This document shows, in pieces, positions 31,733 to 40,421 of a stretch of 41,052 nucleotides of DNA. The translations under genes and the position numbers were made by a program. The stretch is from an uncultured Lachnospiraceae bacterium (GTDB taxonomy: Bacteria > Bacillota > Clostridia > Lachnospirales > Lachnospiraceae), in contig CAMWTP010000048.1 of the NCBI GenBank assembly GCA_947177165.1, positions 1-41,052 of the forward strand. Reading direction: 5' to 3'. The notes under the pieces were generated by a model that saw only the letters and a list, made by a program, of their open reading frames with translations, searched no databases and was not told where the DNA came from. Within the stretch, counting starts at the first letter, position 1. Every line of letters starts with the position of its first letter.

Positions 31733-32611
31733 TTATCCAAAGAACGCGCCAAGGGAACTTAAAACTTCTGTACAAAGAACTACCAGATAGATGATCATAA
31801 TGCAGATCAGCATCATCATGGAGTAGCGCTGGATTTTTTTAGGCCGCTTGGCAGCTTCCTTTTTCAGGTTGTTCTGCTCAATCTGGCGCATATCAAAGCA
31901 GATCATCTTGAAGTACATCCGCTGGTCATCCCCACGCAGGACACCTACCAGCCCCCGCACTACATCGGAGAGCATGGGGCTTCCGATACGGGTCTCAAAG
32001 CGGATGAGGGCGTTCTCGTAGTTGCCCGTCTTCATGTCTGCTATGGTCTGGTCGAGTTCAGCGGCGAAGTCCCTGCCTGCCACCCTGCGGTAGGAGGTAA
32101 GGATCTTCAGCACATCCCGGTCATTCTCCAGGTTCTGCCCGATGGTCAGGGCAAAGCGGGGGATCTCCGCTTCTATGAGCTTGCGACGTTTTTTTACAAA
32201 ATCGAAAGCCGCATAGTAGGTAGAGAACCACAGCGCCACGGCAGTTCCGATCAGGACCGGCACAAAGAGCGGCATCAGAAATGCCATGGGGAGCGCACAA
32301 AAACCAACGGCTCCGGCTGTCACCCAGGCCCGGGCGGTATATACCTCCGGGGTCAGTTCCAGCCCGGCAATGGTAAGCGCCGCCTGCAGCTTGTTCCGTT
32401 TCAGCCGGTCCAGCCGCAGGTACGGGGCGAACAGCTTTGCAACCTTTGTGAGGTATACATCCAGAAGCTGCTCATTCTTTGTACCCCGCTGCTTTTTCGC
32501 CAGCATCATCATTTTGGATGTCCTGCTGGTGGGAATATCCGCAAAGGCTGTGGACAGGTTGTAAACGGCAAATGCGAAAAAGATAATGGAAATCAGTGCT
32601 AATAACGTCAT
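31733..32611 (-). CDS. tadC: TadC-like type II secretion F-domain membrane protein
   Basis: A 292-aa platform protein of the Tad pilus. An N-terminal helix (about 3-24), a central helix pair (about 95-130) and a C-terminal helix (about 265-288) flank a GspF/TadC cytoplasmic domain with KLIEAEIPRFALTIGQNLEN and VVRGLVGVLRGDDQRMYF. With TadB it forms the inner-membrane base on which the ATPase acts. It overlaps the end of TadB as ATGA and uses a ribosome site encoded in TadB's last codons (GGAGGTGACGGAAC). Length is typical. Confidence 0.85.
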   Translation of the reverse strand: MTLLALISIIFFAFAVYNLSTAFADIPTSRTSKMMMLAKKQRGTKNEQLLDVYLTKVAKLFAPYLRLDRLKRNKLQAALTIAGLELTPEVYTARAWVTAGAVGFCALPMAFLMPLFVPVLIGTAVALWFSTYYAAFDFVKKRRKLIEAEIPRFALTIGQNLENDRDVLKILTSYRRVAGRDFAAELDQTIADMKTGNYENALIRFETRIGSPMLSDVVRGLVGVLRGDDQRMYFKMICFDMRQIEQNNLKKEAAKRPKKIQRYSMMMLICIMIIYLVVLCTEVLSSLGAFFG

Positions 32612-33540
32612 GTTCCGTCACCTCCGTATTCAATGGGCTTGCTCAGCTTCATGATCTGCGTGAAGGCAAACAGGATGATGGCCGCACAGATGGCCAGGGC
32701 AATCTTTCCCGGTGTGGTGTAGATTAAGGTATGGAACCAGTCTTTGTTAAGGAAATACAGCAGGGGCACATTAGCAATCACCAAAAGCATCATGGTAATG
32801 GCTTCCCGTCTGGGACCCTGCATCATGGCCTCCAGTTCCGACTGCACCACACGGACATCGGAGAATTTCTGCACAATGGTAGGCAGCGTGTTCTTCATGG
32901 AGCGGTCCGACTGGCACTGGATCAGGATATTTGCCCATTCATGGAAGACCCGGTTGGGGATCTTCATCTTCAGGGAGTTAATGGCGCTGGTCATGTTGGC
33001 GTTGATCAGTTCGCTCTCATATACGAATGCCTCAAAATTGGCTTTAATAGGTTCATTGATGTAGGGCAGGTTCTCCCTTACGGAGCGCAGCAGGTCTTCC
33101 GTCCGCAGATAGGAAGTGGTGACGATGGAGATGGCAGTTTCCAGTTCCTCGTTCAGATGTTTCTTGTAGCTGGCCGCCGTACTGCGCAGATACCATATAG
33201 GCAGCAGGGAAAAGCCCAGACCCAAAATAGGAACCAGGTACACGTTGCCTATCAGCAGTGCCAGCACCGCCCCGACCGCGAAAAGGATCAGGGTCAGACG
33301 GGTGACTGCCTCATAACGGTCAGCCCGCCCGGTGTCCTTTAAAATCTGTTTGATCTCATAGTCCTGGTTGAAAAATCCCCTGGCCGGCGTTCCCATGAGC
33401 ACGTTCAGCTCATCCGAGAGGGTGGCGGTCTTTCTTCCGGTATTAAAGATAACATCCGTAAAATCCTGCGGGCGTACCTGAAAGAGGGCCAGAAGCCCGG
33501 CACTCAGCAGGGTAAAACAGATAAGATAGATCCAGTGCAA
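32608..33540 (-). CDS. tadB: TadB-like type II secretion F-domain membrane protein
   Basis: A 310-aa platform protein, partner of TadC. An N-terminal helix (2-19), two helices near 92-125 and a C-terminal helix near 280-297 surround a GspF domain with LNEELETAISIVTTSYLRTE and MKIPNRVFHEWANILIQ. The start is TTG, six bases after GGAGGTG. It lies 3 bases after TadA and is coupled to TadC. Pairs of unequal F-domain proteins next to the ATPase are the hallmark of Tad systems. Confidence 0.85.
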   Translation of the reverse strand: MHWIYLICFTLLSAGLLALFQVRPQDFTDVIFNTGRKTATLSDELNVLMGTPARGFFNQDYEIKQILKDTGRADRYEAVTRLTLILFAVGAVLALLIGNVYLVPILGLGFSLLPIWYLRSTAASYKKHLNEELETAISIVTTSYLRTEDLLRSVRENLPYINEPIKANFEAFVYESELINANMTSAINSLKMKIPNRVFHEWANILIQCQSDRSMKNTLPTIVQKFSDVRVVQSELEAMMQGPRREAITMMLLVIANVPLLYFLNKDWFHTLIYTTPGKIALAICAAIILFAFTQIMKLSKPIEYGGDGT

Positions 33541-33543
33541 TGA

Positions 33544-34950
33544 TTACACCTCCTTTCCTGGCGGCTGTTTTCCGGAAGCCCCTTTACGGGAAGGGGCGCT
33601 GTCTAAAAATTCCAGCAGCTCCTTGTGGGAGATTCCATTGTCCAGCAGCCGTTTTTTCAGTGTTTCGGACATAGCCCCCATCTTGCGGTGGCGGCCTACC
33701 ACATGGGCGGCCCCATGTTCATCGGTCACGTTGTCCACTACTTCATATTTATAAAGGGAACGGTACATCAGCTTTCCGTCCAGATAGTCCTCCCCTTCAA
33801 TGATCTCCATAATCTTCCGGGAACGGTCCTCCAGCTGTTTGGTAAACACCACAACAGGATATGCCTCCACCATGATCTGCATCAGGATGGAATCGTCCAT
33901 GCTGTATTTCCGTTTGGCAAGGGTCATCATACGCCGGTAGGTACTGTCACAGGAGTTGGAGTGGATGGTGGTCACTACGGTATGCCCGGTCCGGGAACTT
34001 TCCGCAGCCGACAGGCTTTCAGCGGCAGAACGCATCTCGCCTACGCCGATCACATCCGGGTGTTTTCGCAGCACACGCTCCAGAAGGAAGTCCTGGTTGA
34101 TGTTCATGGACGGGTTCTCATGGGGGCGGGTCAGCAGATGCACCACGGAGTTCAGGATGTTGCCATCCCTGTCCCTTTTCACCAGGTCAAATTCCCGGCT
34201 GCCTTCCTCTATGGTGATAAGGCGGCGGTTGTTGGGCACATTGGATAAGAGCCATGCCATGATGGTCGTCTTCCCGGAACCGGTGGAGCCGGCAATGCAG
34301 ACGGAAACTCCGTAGCGGATGCAGGCGGTCAGGAAATGGAGCATTTCCGGTGTGGCGCTCCCGGAATCCAGAAGCTTTTCCTCGGACACCGTATTCTGGT
34401 TGACGATACGGATGGAGGCATTGATCCCCACTTCCGTATCTACGATAGGGGTTTTATCCACAGAGATACGGATGTTTTTGTCAAGAAAGCCGATGACCGA
34501 GGGCATGGTGTCGTCAATGACCATGCCGCAGGCGTTCAGCATACGCCGCACCACATCGATTGCATGCTGGGGAGAGGAAAACCGGTCGGGGATCTTGATG
34601 CTGCGCCCGCTGCTCATAATGACCTCGATATCGTTATAGGCGTTGATGTTTACTTCCTCCACTCCCGGCTGGTAGATCCATTTCTTCAGGAAAGAGTAGC
34701 CGGCCATGTCGTCATAAAGCCTGGAACACAGCTGCTCTGTAGTGAGTCCCTTGACAGCGTACTTACGTTTGACCAGGTACTGTACCATCAGTTCTTTTAA
34801 CACGGTGACGGCACGTTCCGAATCATTTTCCCCGGCTATGGTGGAGGCATGGTTTTCGGAAAAGTAGCGCTGCACATCCTCCAGCACCTGCTCATAGGTC
34901 AGGGTGCCGTTTTCCGTGGGGGCAAAGAAAATATCATTTAAGTTATTCAT
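33544..34950 (-). CDS. tadA: TadA/CpaF-type secretion ATPase
   Basis: A 468-aa hexameric ATPase that powers pilus assembly. The N-terminal domain (about 1-190) is followed by the RecA-like core: Walker A GSTGSGKTT (221-229), the Asp-box region ITIEEGSREFDL near 245-256, and the Walker B-like stretch HPDVIGVGEMRSAAESLSA (297-315) with the His box VVTTIHSNS soon after. The usual R in 'GE.R..E' is retained as GEMRSAAE. It overlaps the stop of the TadZ-like gene by 8 bases and precedes TadB. Complete, with no sign of damage. Confidence 0.92.
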   Translation of the reverse strand: MNNLNDIFFAPTENGTLTYEQVLEDVQRYFSENHASTIAGENDSERAVTVLKELMVQYLVKRKYAVKGLTTEQLCSRLYDDMAGYSFLKKWIYQPGVEEVNINAYNDIEVIMSSGRSIKIPDRFSSPQHAIDVVRRMLNACGMVIDDTMPSVIGFLDKNIRISVDKTPIVDTEVGINASIRIVNQNTVSEEKLLDSGSATPEMLHFLTACIRYGVSVCIAGSTGSGKTTIMAWLLSNVPNNRRLITIEEGSREFDLVKRDRDGNILNSVVHLLTRPHENPSMNINQDFLLERVLRKHPDVIGVGEMRSAAESLSAAESSRTGHTVVTTIHSNSCDSTYRRMMTLAKRKYSMDDSILMQIMVEAYPVVVFTKQLEDRSRKIMEIIEGEDYLDGKLMYRSLYKYEVVDNVTDEHGAAHVVGRHRKMGAMSETLKKRLLDNGISHKELLEFLDSAPSRKGASGKQPPGKEV

Positions 34951-35794
34951 CGCTGTCTACCTCCCCGTACCCGTCTTCGTCATCTTCATACGGCTCCTGC
35001 CCATATTCCTCCTCTCCGTATTCCGCCTCATAACTTTCCTCTTCCTGCTGCTCGGCAAGCTCCATCTTCTCCAGGGCATCCAGGATCTTGTTTAAGGAAG
35101 CGGTATATTTGGAGTTGCAGTATTTGATGGCCCGGAACATGCCCCCTTCGGTGGCGCAGCGGTCGATCTCCTTCCCGTAGGGCAGGAGGCCGTCAAAGCC
35201 GCCGATGATATAGCCCATCTCGTCAAATGCATGGAAGGGGCGGGCCATGCCCGCAAAAGTCATGTGCTCATGGTAGTGGAAACGCCCGTCTGCCAAAAGG
35301 GGCTGGTGTGCTTTCAGGTAATTGATGCCTTTCAGGTCCGGTGTCACGATACGTACTACCAGATCCCCTGATTCAATGGCGGCAGGCGTAAAAACGTTGG
35401 TCATGGCAGAACCGCAGTCCAGGATGACATAATCCACCAGCTTTTTTGCAGAAGAAATGAGCTGCAGGGCCATCTGGTAGTCCGCTTCCGGATAGCTTAA
35501 CGGGTTCTCCCCGGCGCAGTATCCCATAAGGCCGATATAGGGGTAATTCTTCAGCACCGTCACATGGCTGGCTACCAGGGAAGTGTCGATCTCCACACTG
35601 GTCAGGACCTGTCCGATGGAGACAGCGGTAGTGGTGATCTGTTCCGGAAGCCATACCGGGAGCATGGGAATGCCGGGCTCCCCGCTTATGATGATAGCCT
35701 TGCGTTTGTCACGGGTCAGCGCCTTGGCAAGGATGCAGCAGAACATGGATTTGCCGCTGCCGGGGCTGCCCCAGACCGTGATTGTTTTGGACAT
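34943..35794 (-). CDS. TadZ/CpaE-like P-loop ATPase with acidic tail
   Basis: A 283-aa MinD/ParA-type ATPase that in Tad systems helps localise the pilus. P-loop TVWGSPGSGKSMFCCILAK is near residues 5-23; a second nucleotide-site stretch is VDYVILDCGSAMTNVFTPAA near 135-154. There is no receiver domain, unlike larger CpaE proteins. The last 40 residues are extremely acidic with many Tyr/Gly (EEYGQEPYEDDEDGYGEVD). AAAGGAGGAATGGTTTCC precedes the ATG at 35794; an ATG three codons earlier touches the ribosome site. Confidence 0.8.
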   Translation of the reverse strand: MSKTITVWGSPGSGKSMFCCILAKALTRDKRKAIIISGEPGIPMLPVWLPEQITTTAVSIGQVLTSVEIDTSLVASHVTVLKNYPYIGLMGYCAGENPLSYPEADYQMALQLISSAKKLVDYVILDCGSAMTNVFTPAAIESGDLVVRIVTPDLKGINYLKAHQPLLADGRFHYHEHMTFAGMARPFHAFDEMGYIIGGFDGLLPYGKEIDRCATEGGMFRAIKYCNSKYTASLNKILDALEKMELAEQQEEESYEAEYGEEEYGQEPYEDDEDGYGEVDSDE

Positions 35795-35827
35795 GGAAAC
35801 CATTCCTCCTTTCTGTATGTGGTCAGG

Positions 35828-36694
35828 TTATTTTTTTCCGAGATCGTTTTCGCTGTCGTCTCCGGCTTCCTCTTCCGCAGGAGCGGACTCTTCATCGGTT
35901 TCCGCCGCGTTTCCGGTTTCGGGATTTTCTGTCTCTCCTTCCACGGCCATTTCTTCTGTTTCCTCATCAGAAGGCTCAGGGAAGTAGATCTCCTGCAGAA
36001 TCATATCCTGTTCTGCCAGAAGTTCCTCTGCCAGTTTCTCATTGTTCCGGGAGATCAGGGCCACATGGGCCACCCCGTCATTTTCCAGGGAAGTGATGAC
36101 CCGTGCCTGTTCCGGGCTTGCCAGCACTGTTATGGTGGCGGACTGCTGTTTTTCTTCATCCTCCACCGGTTCCTTTGTGTTGTCCACGTTGACGCCTTTG
36201 GCATCCGTGACAGAAAGCACCCGGACAAAACGCAGTTCCGGAACTTCCTCCGCCACATCCAGAAAATGGTAGACCCGGATGATGTCATTCGGCTGCAGCT
36301 TGTCGGACAGGCCGGAGGCCAGAGTCTTTACAGTAAGGGAGATGGCTACCTTCCCGGAGGGGATACTGTTTAAGGCCACATCCGAGGATACCGGGACGGC
36401 GCTGATCTTGGAGGTCAGGATATAATCGCCCTGGGATAAGTCCGCCGTGGCATAGAGCCCCTTTACGTCATTCAGGGAACGGGCGATATTCGGGGGGAGG
36501 TTGTAGCTCCCGACTTCCACGGTCTCCGTATTGTCTGCCGAAATCTGTTCTCCTTTCAGCACAGGTTTCGTGATCCGGACAATCTCCGTCTTGCCGTTGG
36601 TCTGCTTTGCAATGGTAGGCAGGGCAACAAAGGCGATCACGGCCGCCAGCAGGATACTGAGCAGGCCAAAGATAAAGCGGTTATTCAGTTTCAT
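35828..36694 (-). CDS. CpaB/RcpC-like SAF-domain pilus protein
   Basis: A 288-aa protein with an N-terminal membrane helix (about 7-28, FIFGLLSILLAAVIAFVAL), then an SAF domain (about 40-105, KPVLKGEQISADNTETVEV and YATADLSQGDYILTSKIS) and a region KVAISLTVKTLASGLSDKLQ typical of CpaB/RcpC. In Gram-negatives it assists the pilus passage; here it lies outside the membrane. A long acidic low-complexity tail (about 235-288) ends NDLGKK. AGGAGTG lies upstream of the ATG at 36694. It sits between prepilin peptidase and TadZ-like genes. Confidence 0.82.
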   Translation of the reverse strand: MKLNNRFIFGLLSILLAAVIAFVALPTIAKQTNGKTEIVRITKPVLKGEQISADNTETVEVGSYNLPPNIARSLNDVKGLYATADLSQGDYILTSKISAVPVSSDVALNSIPSGKVAISLTVKTLASGLSDKLQPNDIIRVYHFLDVAEEVPELRFVRVLSVTDAKGVNVDNTKEPVEDEEKQQSATITVLASPEQARVITSLENDGVAHVALISRNNEKLAEELLAEQDMILQEIYFPEPSDEETEEMAVEGETENPETGNAAETDEESAPAEEEAGDDSENDLGKK

Positions 36695-36759
36695 GGTTAT
36701 TTTCACTCCTATTCTGTATGTGTGGACAGCCTGCTGCCGTCCATGTAAGAGGTGTATTG

Positions 36760-37251
36760 TTAAAAAAATGCCGCCAGGGTAACGGCCAGGCTCCCGGCCA
36801 TCAGGAACGGCACGAAGGGGAGGGAGAACCGCCCCTCTTTCCGCTTCCGCCCTGCTGCCAGGGAAATACAGGCGGCAAGGCCGGAAGCAATCAGAAGGAT
36901 GGCCAGCATACGGGAAGGGCCATAGATAAACCCCATCACTCCTGCCAGTTTGATATCCCCGCCCCCGATCCCGACACCTTCTTTTGATATCATTGCGGCA
37001 GCAAGTAAGACCAGGAAGCCGGTTGCTGCCCCGGTAAAAGAGAAAAGGAACAAAGGAAGCAGGAGGGCAGTCCCAAAAAGCCCGGTGCGGACCAGGGGCG
37101 CCATAAGCGCAAAGGGGAGAAAGAGCAGGAGTGCCCGGTCAGGCACCCGCTTCTTTCTCAGGTCATATGCGGCAAATCCAGCGATGCACACAAAGGCCAG
37201 CAGTTCAAAAAGGAAAAGAATCCAGTCATTCACGGTTAGTGTACCAGTCAT
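36760..37251 (-). CDS. Prepilin peptidase (TadV/A24 family)
   Basis: A roughly 163-aa polytopic aspartic protease that removes leader peptides from prepilins. Catalytic aspartates are in AAYDLRKKRVPD and the GGGDIKLAGVMGF motif. About six helices fit the small TadV/CpaA type without the methylase domain. The reading frame overlaps the end of the secreted-protein gene; I chose ATG at 37251 but a GTG at 37233 is possible, and the ribosome site is weak in both cases, suggesting coupled translation. Substrates are probably the pilin-like proteins of this operon. Confidence 0.85.
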   Translation of the reverse strand: MTGTLTVNDWILFLFELLAFVCIAGFAAYDLRKKRVPDRALLLFLPFALMAPLVRTGLFGTALLLPLFLFSFTGAATGFLVLLAAAMISKEGVGIGGGDIKLAGVMGFIYGPSRMLAILLIASGLAACISLAAGRKRKEGRFSLPFVPFLMAGSLAVTLAAFF

Positions 37252-38923
37252 CAAACACACTCTGGTGGATGGTGATATAATCATTTAAGTTGACCGAGAG
37301 CATCCCGTCCGGCGTCCATGCGTCCCACACCTGGGTATATACCACATAGCCTGTGCTGTCCGGGAACCATACCGGAGTGAAATGCACCGTGCGATTGTAG
37401 GTGGAAAACTCATTGGGCTGGAAGGTGAACCTTGCGCTGCGTCCGCTGGAAACGCGCTGCAAAAGCCGCAGGTAGGTCTTATACTGGAATTCCGGGAATA
37501 CGGAAAAAGCAGTCTGGGGGTTACTGTGGTGCCCGTCCGGTGAGTTTGTGGATAAAGTGGCCCGCACTTCCGTTTTGACACCGTAGCCGCTTTTCATGTC
37601 CTTTCCGTTAGCGGTGGGGACAATATCGTCCGGCATCAGGGTCATGGCGCCGGTGATGGAAGCGGAGTAACCGGTATAGTCGTACTCCCAGTCTCCCCGG
37701 TCTACCCAGTGGCCGTCGTCCTCCCCATGGCTGCACCATTGCCAGTCAGGAACCCAGTAACAGCTCCAGACGCCCCAGTTTGCGCTGAGTTTCTGGGGGT
37801 TGACAGGGAGAGCCGGAACAGAATACCCGGGGTTGACATCCGTTGCCAGGGGATCAGGCGGTATCTTTTCATTCAGGTCCACAATCTTCGCCACGAAGGT
37901 ATCCTGGGCTGTGAACCCTCTGCTTAACGACACCGTGATCGTGATGGTCTGGGGGGTATCGGGCGTATGCCACTTCACCCATACCAGCTGGGAATCATTT
38001 GCCGGTATGACAATATTCCGGACGGTGTAGCTCCTTCCCATGATATGGAAGGTGACCGTTGCCGGATTGTCCGGGGTCAGCCGGCTGCCTGTACGCAGGC
38101 GGATGGCAGTGATCACATCCGTATCCACCCGGTATTCCACATCCGGTGCCTCGATCTCCCCGCCCGGTTCTTCTGATTCTTCAAACCAGACAATGCCGAC
38201 ACCAAGGGAACTGATGATATCCCCGTTGGACTGTATCCCGCGCCTTCCCCCGGTCCAGGCGGGAAAGCCCAGATCGCTGTACTCCAGGAACAGGGCAAGG
38301 GGGAGGTTCTGGAAGGCTACCGAGGGCAGCTTACTCCGCAGGGAACCACCGGAAAGCTGGTCATAAAGGGCGGCTTCCGTTGCCGTGAAAGCGTATTTTG
38401 TCCCGTTGAACGTTACATAGGCAATGGGTTCCAGAAGGATCTTATACTGTCCGGCCAGCATGTTCTCATAGCTGACCCCGGTGGCATCCGCCACCATCAT
38501 GCAGGCGTACTCCGAACAGAAATAGCGCCTGATGGCTTCAATGGAAGCAGGGCGGCTGTTGCTGTTGATAATGGCCGGCATGGAATAAGCGGGCTGAAGG
38601 CAGTTATAGGGAACACCGGACTGCAGGGAGAGAGAAGTTCCGTCTCTATACTGGATCTTGTTCACTTTGCCGAAGTGGAGCATCGTGGAGGACTGGCTGC
38701 GGTTGGAGAAATCTACCGGTGTGCTTATGGCGGAGCCAGACTGGGCATCCACCACGGTTACCCTTACACCGTCATTACCGGGAGACCAGAAGTTGGTGGA
38801 GGTGCCCTGGTTCATGTTCCCGCCGCCACCGTCAAGGTTGCCCTGCCCGGAAGCAAAGACCTGCACAGGACACAGGCAGAATAAAAGCAGGGCGGTACAA
38901 AGGAGGGCATAAAAACGTTTCAA
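37226..38923 (-). CDS. Large secreted protein of the Tad locus (possible adhesin)
   Basis: A 565-aa exported protein starting with TTG after GGAGTGTGATATTGT. The signal peptide is LKRF... in codons (read as Met first) with hydrophobic core ALLCTALLLFCLCPVQVFAS, then a Gly/Asn-rich stretch (NLDGGGGNMNQGTSTNF). The mature part is rich in Ser, Thr, Trp and Pro with beta-type segments such as NPATVTFHIMGRSYTVRNI and a Trp-rich zone near 380-410. There is no sortase motif or membrane anchor at the end. It may be a pilus-tip or surface adhesin. The function is inferred from location and export. Confidence 0.7.
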   Translation of the reverse strand: MKRFYALLCTALLLFCLCPVQVFASGQGNLDGGGGNMNQGTSTNFWSPGNDGVRVTVVDAQSGSAISTPVDFSNRSQSSTMLHFGKVNKIQYRDGTSLSLQSGVPYNCLQPAYSMPAIINSNSRPASIEAIRRYFCSEYACMMVADATGVSYENMLAGQYKILLEPIAYVTFNGTKYAFTATEAALYDQLSGGSLRSKLPSVAFQNLPLALFLEYSDLGFPAWTGGRRGIQSNGDIISSLGVGIVWFEESEEPGGEIEAPDVEYRVDTDVITAIRLRTGSRLTPDNPATVTFHIMGRSYTVRNIVIPANDSQLVWVKWHTPDTPQTITITVSLSRGFTAQDTFVAKIVDLNEKIPPDPLATDVNPGYSVPALPVNPQKLSANWGVWSCYWVPDWQWCSHGEDDGHWVDRGDWEYDYTGYSASITGAMTLMPDDIVPTANGKDMKSGYGVKTEVRATLSTNSPDGHHSNPQTAFSVFPEFQYKTYLRLLQRVSSGRSARFTFQPNEFSTYNRTVHFTPVWFPDSTGYVVYTQVWDAWTPDGMLSVNLNDYITIHQSVFDDWYTNRE

Positions 38924-38999
38924 ACAATATCACACTCCAATCTTTTTATGAAACAGGAAACACGCTGCCGGCGTGTTTTCCGTGTGCTGGGGCATAAAA

Positions 39000-39028
39000 G
39001 AAAACCGCCTCGGATGATAGCGGTTTTC
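39000..39028 (-). terminator. Intrinsic terminator inside the Tad operon
   Basis: On the minus strand GAAAACCGC pairs with GCGGTTTTC and is followed by TTTTAT. A second hairpin (38958-38978, AAACACGC/GCGTGTTT) lies just downstream. It could reduce transcription between the DUF6550-like gene and the secreted-protein gene. Confidence 0.7.
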
Positions 39029-39080
39029 CGGTTTCCATATTCAGTTGTGTATGTAGCTGCCGATATCTGGCTGAAGAGCA

Positions 39081-39653
39081 TCAGTTTCCCATGTTCCCCA
39101 CCATCTTATTAGGATTTCCGCCTGAATCCACAGTGGACTGGTTGACCTGTCCGGGAACGACCCAGCCGAATACCGGATCATATACGGCGCCGTTTTCATT
39201 GGTGGAGCCGGCAGCCGGCGTATTGTCCTTTCCAGTGTCTGTGGAGGAAGGGGTTGTTTCCGGTGCAGGGTTCAGGGGATGTTCCTCTCCGGGGTCTGTC
39301 AGGATGGTCTTGCCTTCCGGGGCCGGGGGCGGCGTTTCGTCCTTTGTTTCCGCAGGAATAAAGTCGATCACGGATTCCTGTTCGGATTCCTCTGCCACCT
39401 TCGGGTATTCTTCCAGCTTTTCTGCTGTCCCGTTCTGGTCAGTCACAGCGGCATCTGCATGTTCCCAGGTGCTGCCCCCTGATGTTTCATGGGTATCTTT
39501 CCACTCCTCCTGCGTGGCATCCGGCGGCTGTTCATCCGGCAGAAAAGCGGTCTTTGTATCCCTTCCTGCCAGCCAGCAGACGGCGAGGATGGCGATGCAG
39601 GAAACAGAAAGCACAGTGACAAGGAAGCCTTTGGATTTTAAAAATTTCTTCAT
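39081..39653 (-). CDS. DUF6550-like membrane-anchored protein
   Basis: A 190-aa protein with one N-terminal membrane helix (about 9-29, GFLVTVLSVSCIAILAVCWL) and an extracytoplasmic, low-complexity body rich in Pro, Thr, Glu and Asp. The end, AVYDPVFGWVVPGQVNQST, is the most conserved-looking part. This matches DUF6550 proteins that accompany Tad loci in Clostridia, as far as I remember them. It could be a wall-spanning spacer or pilus-associated protein. AAGGAGATGAATGCTAT precedes the ATG. Confidence 0.65.
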   Translation of the reverse strand: MKKFLKSKGFLVTVLSVSCIAILAVCWLAGRDTKTAFLPDEQPPDATQEEWKDTHETSGGSTWEHADAAVTDQNGTAEKLEEYPKVAEESEQESVIDFIPAETKDETPPPAPEGKTILTDPGEEHPLNPAPETTPSSTDTGKDNTPAAGSTNENGAVYDPVFGWVVPGQVNQSTVDSGGNPNKMVGNMGN

Positions 39654-39755
39654 ATAGCATTCATCTCCTTTTTTCTTTCTGTATATCCTTTACGGTATGA
39701 TGGTAAAGTTTTTCAACAGAAGATTAAATATTTTCGAACATTAACCGTCCGATCA

Positions 39756-39872
39756 TCAGAAATCGCTTCCTGCTGCCCTGCGGCGTCCAATGAAGCGGAA
39801 AGCCAGGAATCCGGCGAGAGCCGTGAAAAGGGTGGTAAGGATGAATTTTTTGGATGTAAACAGTTTTTTCAT
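39756..39872 (-). CDS. Small membrane peptide (38 aa) in the Tad operon
   Basis: ATG after AAAGGAGCTTACCTCTT opens a 38-codon gene. The product starts MKKLFTSKKFILTTLFTALA, forming one membrane helix, then a basic tail FIGRRRAAGSDF. Its start resembles that of the neighbouring DUF6550-like protein (MKKFLKSKGFLVT), so it may be a shortened paralogue. Real by ribosome site and composition; function unknown. Confidence 0.6.
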   Translation of the reverse strand: MKKLFTSKKFILTTLFTALAGFLAFRFIGRRRAAGSDF

Positions 39873-39898
39873 AAGAGGTAAGCTCCTTTCATAGTTGG

Positions 39899-40414
39899 CT
39901 AAAATTTGGTGTTGTGGTAGCCGGTCAGCTCTACGGGCCGGGTAATGGCAGGGTAGGAGCGGCCGAACATGCGGACATAGAACTCAACATTGCAGGAAAA
40001 TACATACTCAACCCGGTCACCTGTCACATGGAACGAAAGGCTGATATCCCTTACCTGGTAGTCATCCGTGGAAAGAGGGATCTTGCTGGCAAGCCCGTCT
40101 GTCACCATGTCCTCCAGCATGGCGGTATAATCCCCGCTGGAGTAGAGGGTATTTAAGTATTCACTGAAGTTGGTCTCCCTCTGGGAACGATAGGTATCCG
40201 CATAGATACTGGCGCTTAGGTTGTTCAGTTCCATCTTTGCGCCGTTACGGATATTGATGCAGGTAATACGGATGGAAGCGTACAGCAGCAGGAAGGAGAC
40301 CAGCATCACGATCCCCACCACGAAAAAGCAGGTATAGATAGAAATATCCCCGCGGTCATTCCGGAGGGGATTTCTGTCTGCGCTGTTTTTCACACGTTGA
40401 AACAGTTTCTTCAT
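39899..40414 (-). CDS. TadF/TadE-like minor pilin protein
   Basis: A 171-aa protein with the motif LRNDRGDISIYT just before a long membrane helix (about 30-52, VVGIVMLVSFLLLYASI), followed by an extracytoplasmic domain with NIRNGAKMELNNLSASIYA. This arrangement fits TadE/TadF minor pilins. The start at 40414 follows GAGGTGCGT; the longer frame overlaps the upstream gene without a ribosome site. It is the second gene of the operon, 7 bases after the TadE-like gene. Confidence 0.75.
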   Translation of the reverse strand: MKKLFQRVKNSADRNPLRNDRGDISIYTCFFVVGIVMLVSFLLLYASIRITCINIRNGAKMELNNLSASIYADTYRSQRETNFSEYLNTLYSSGDYTAMLEDMVTDGLASKIPLSTDDYQVRDISLSFHVTGDRVEYVFSCNVEFYVRMFGRSYPAITRPVELTGYHNTKF

Positions 40415-40421
40415 ACGCACC

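Noticed and set aside
32731..36373. Several plus-strand frames of 150-270 codons opposite TadA, TadB, TadZ-like and CpaB-like genes
   Set aside because: All lie antisense to clear pilus genes in GC-rich DNA; none has a ribosome site or familiar motif.
39091..39657. 188-codon plus-strand frame opposite the DUF6550-like gene
   Set aside because: Ser/Val-rich mirror of a Pro/Thr/Glu-rich coding sequence; no start signals.
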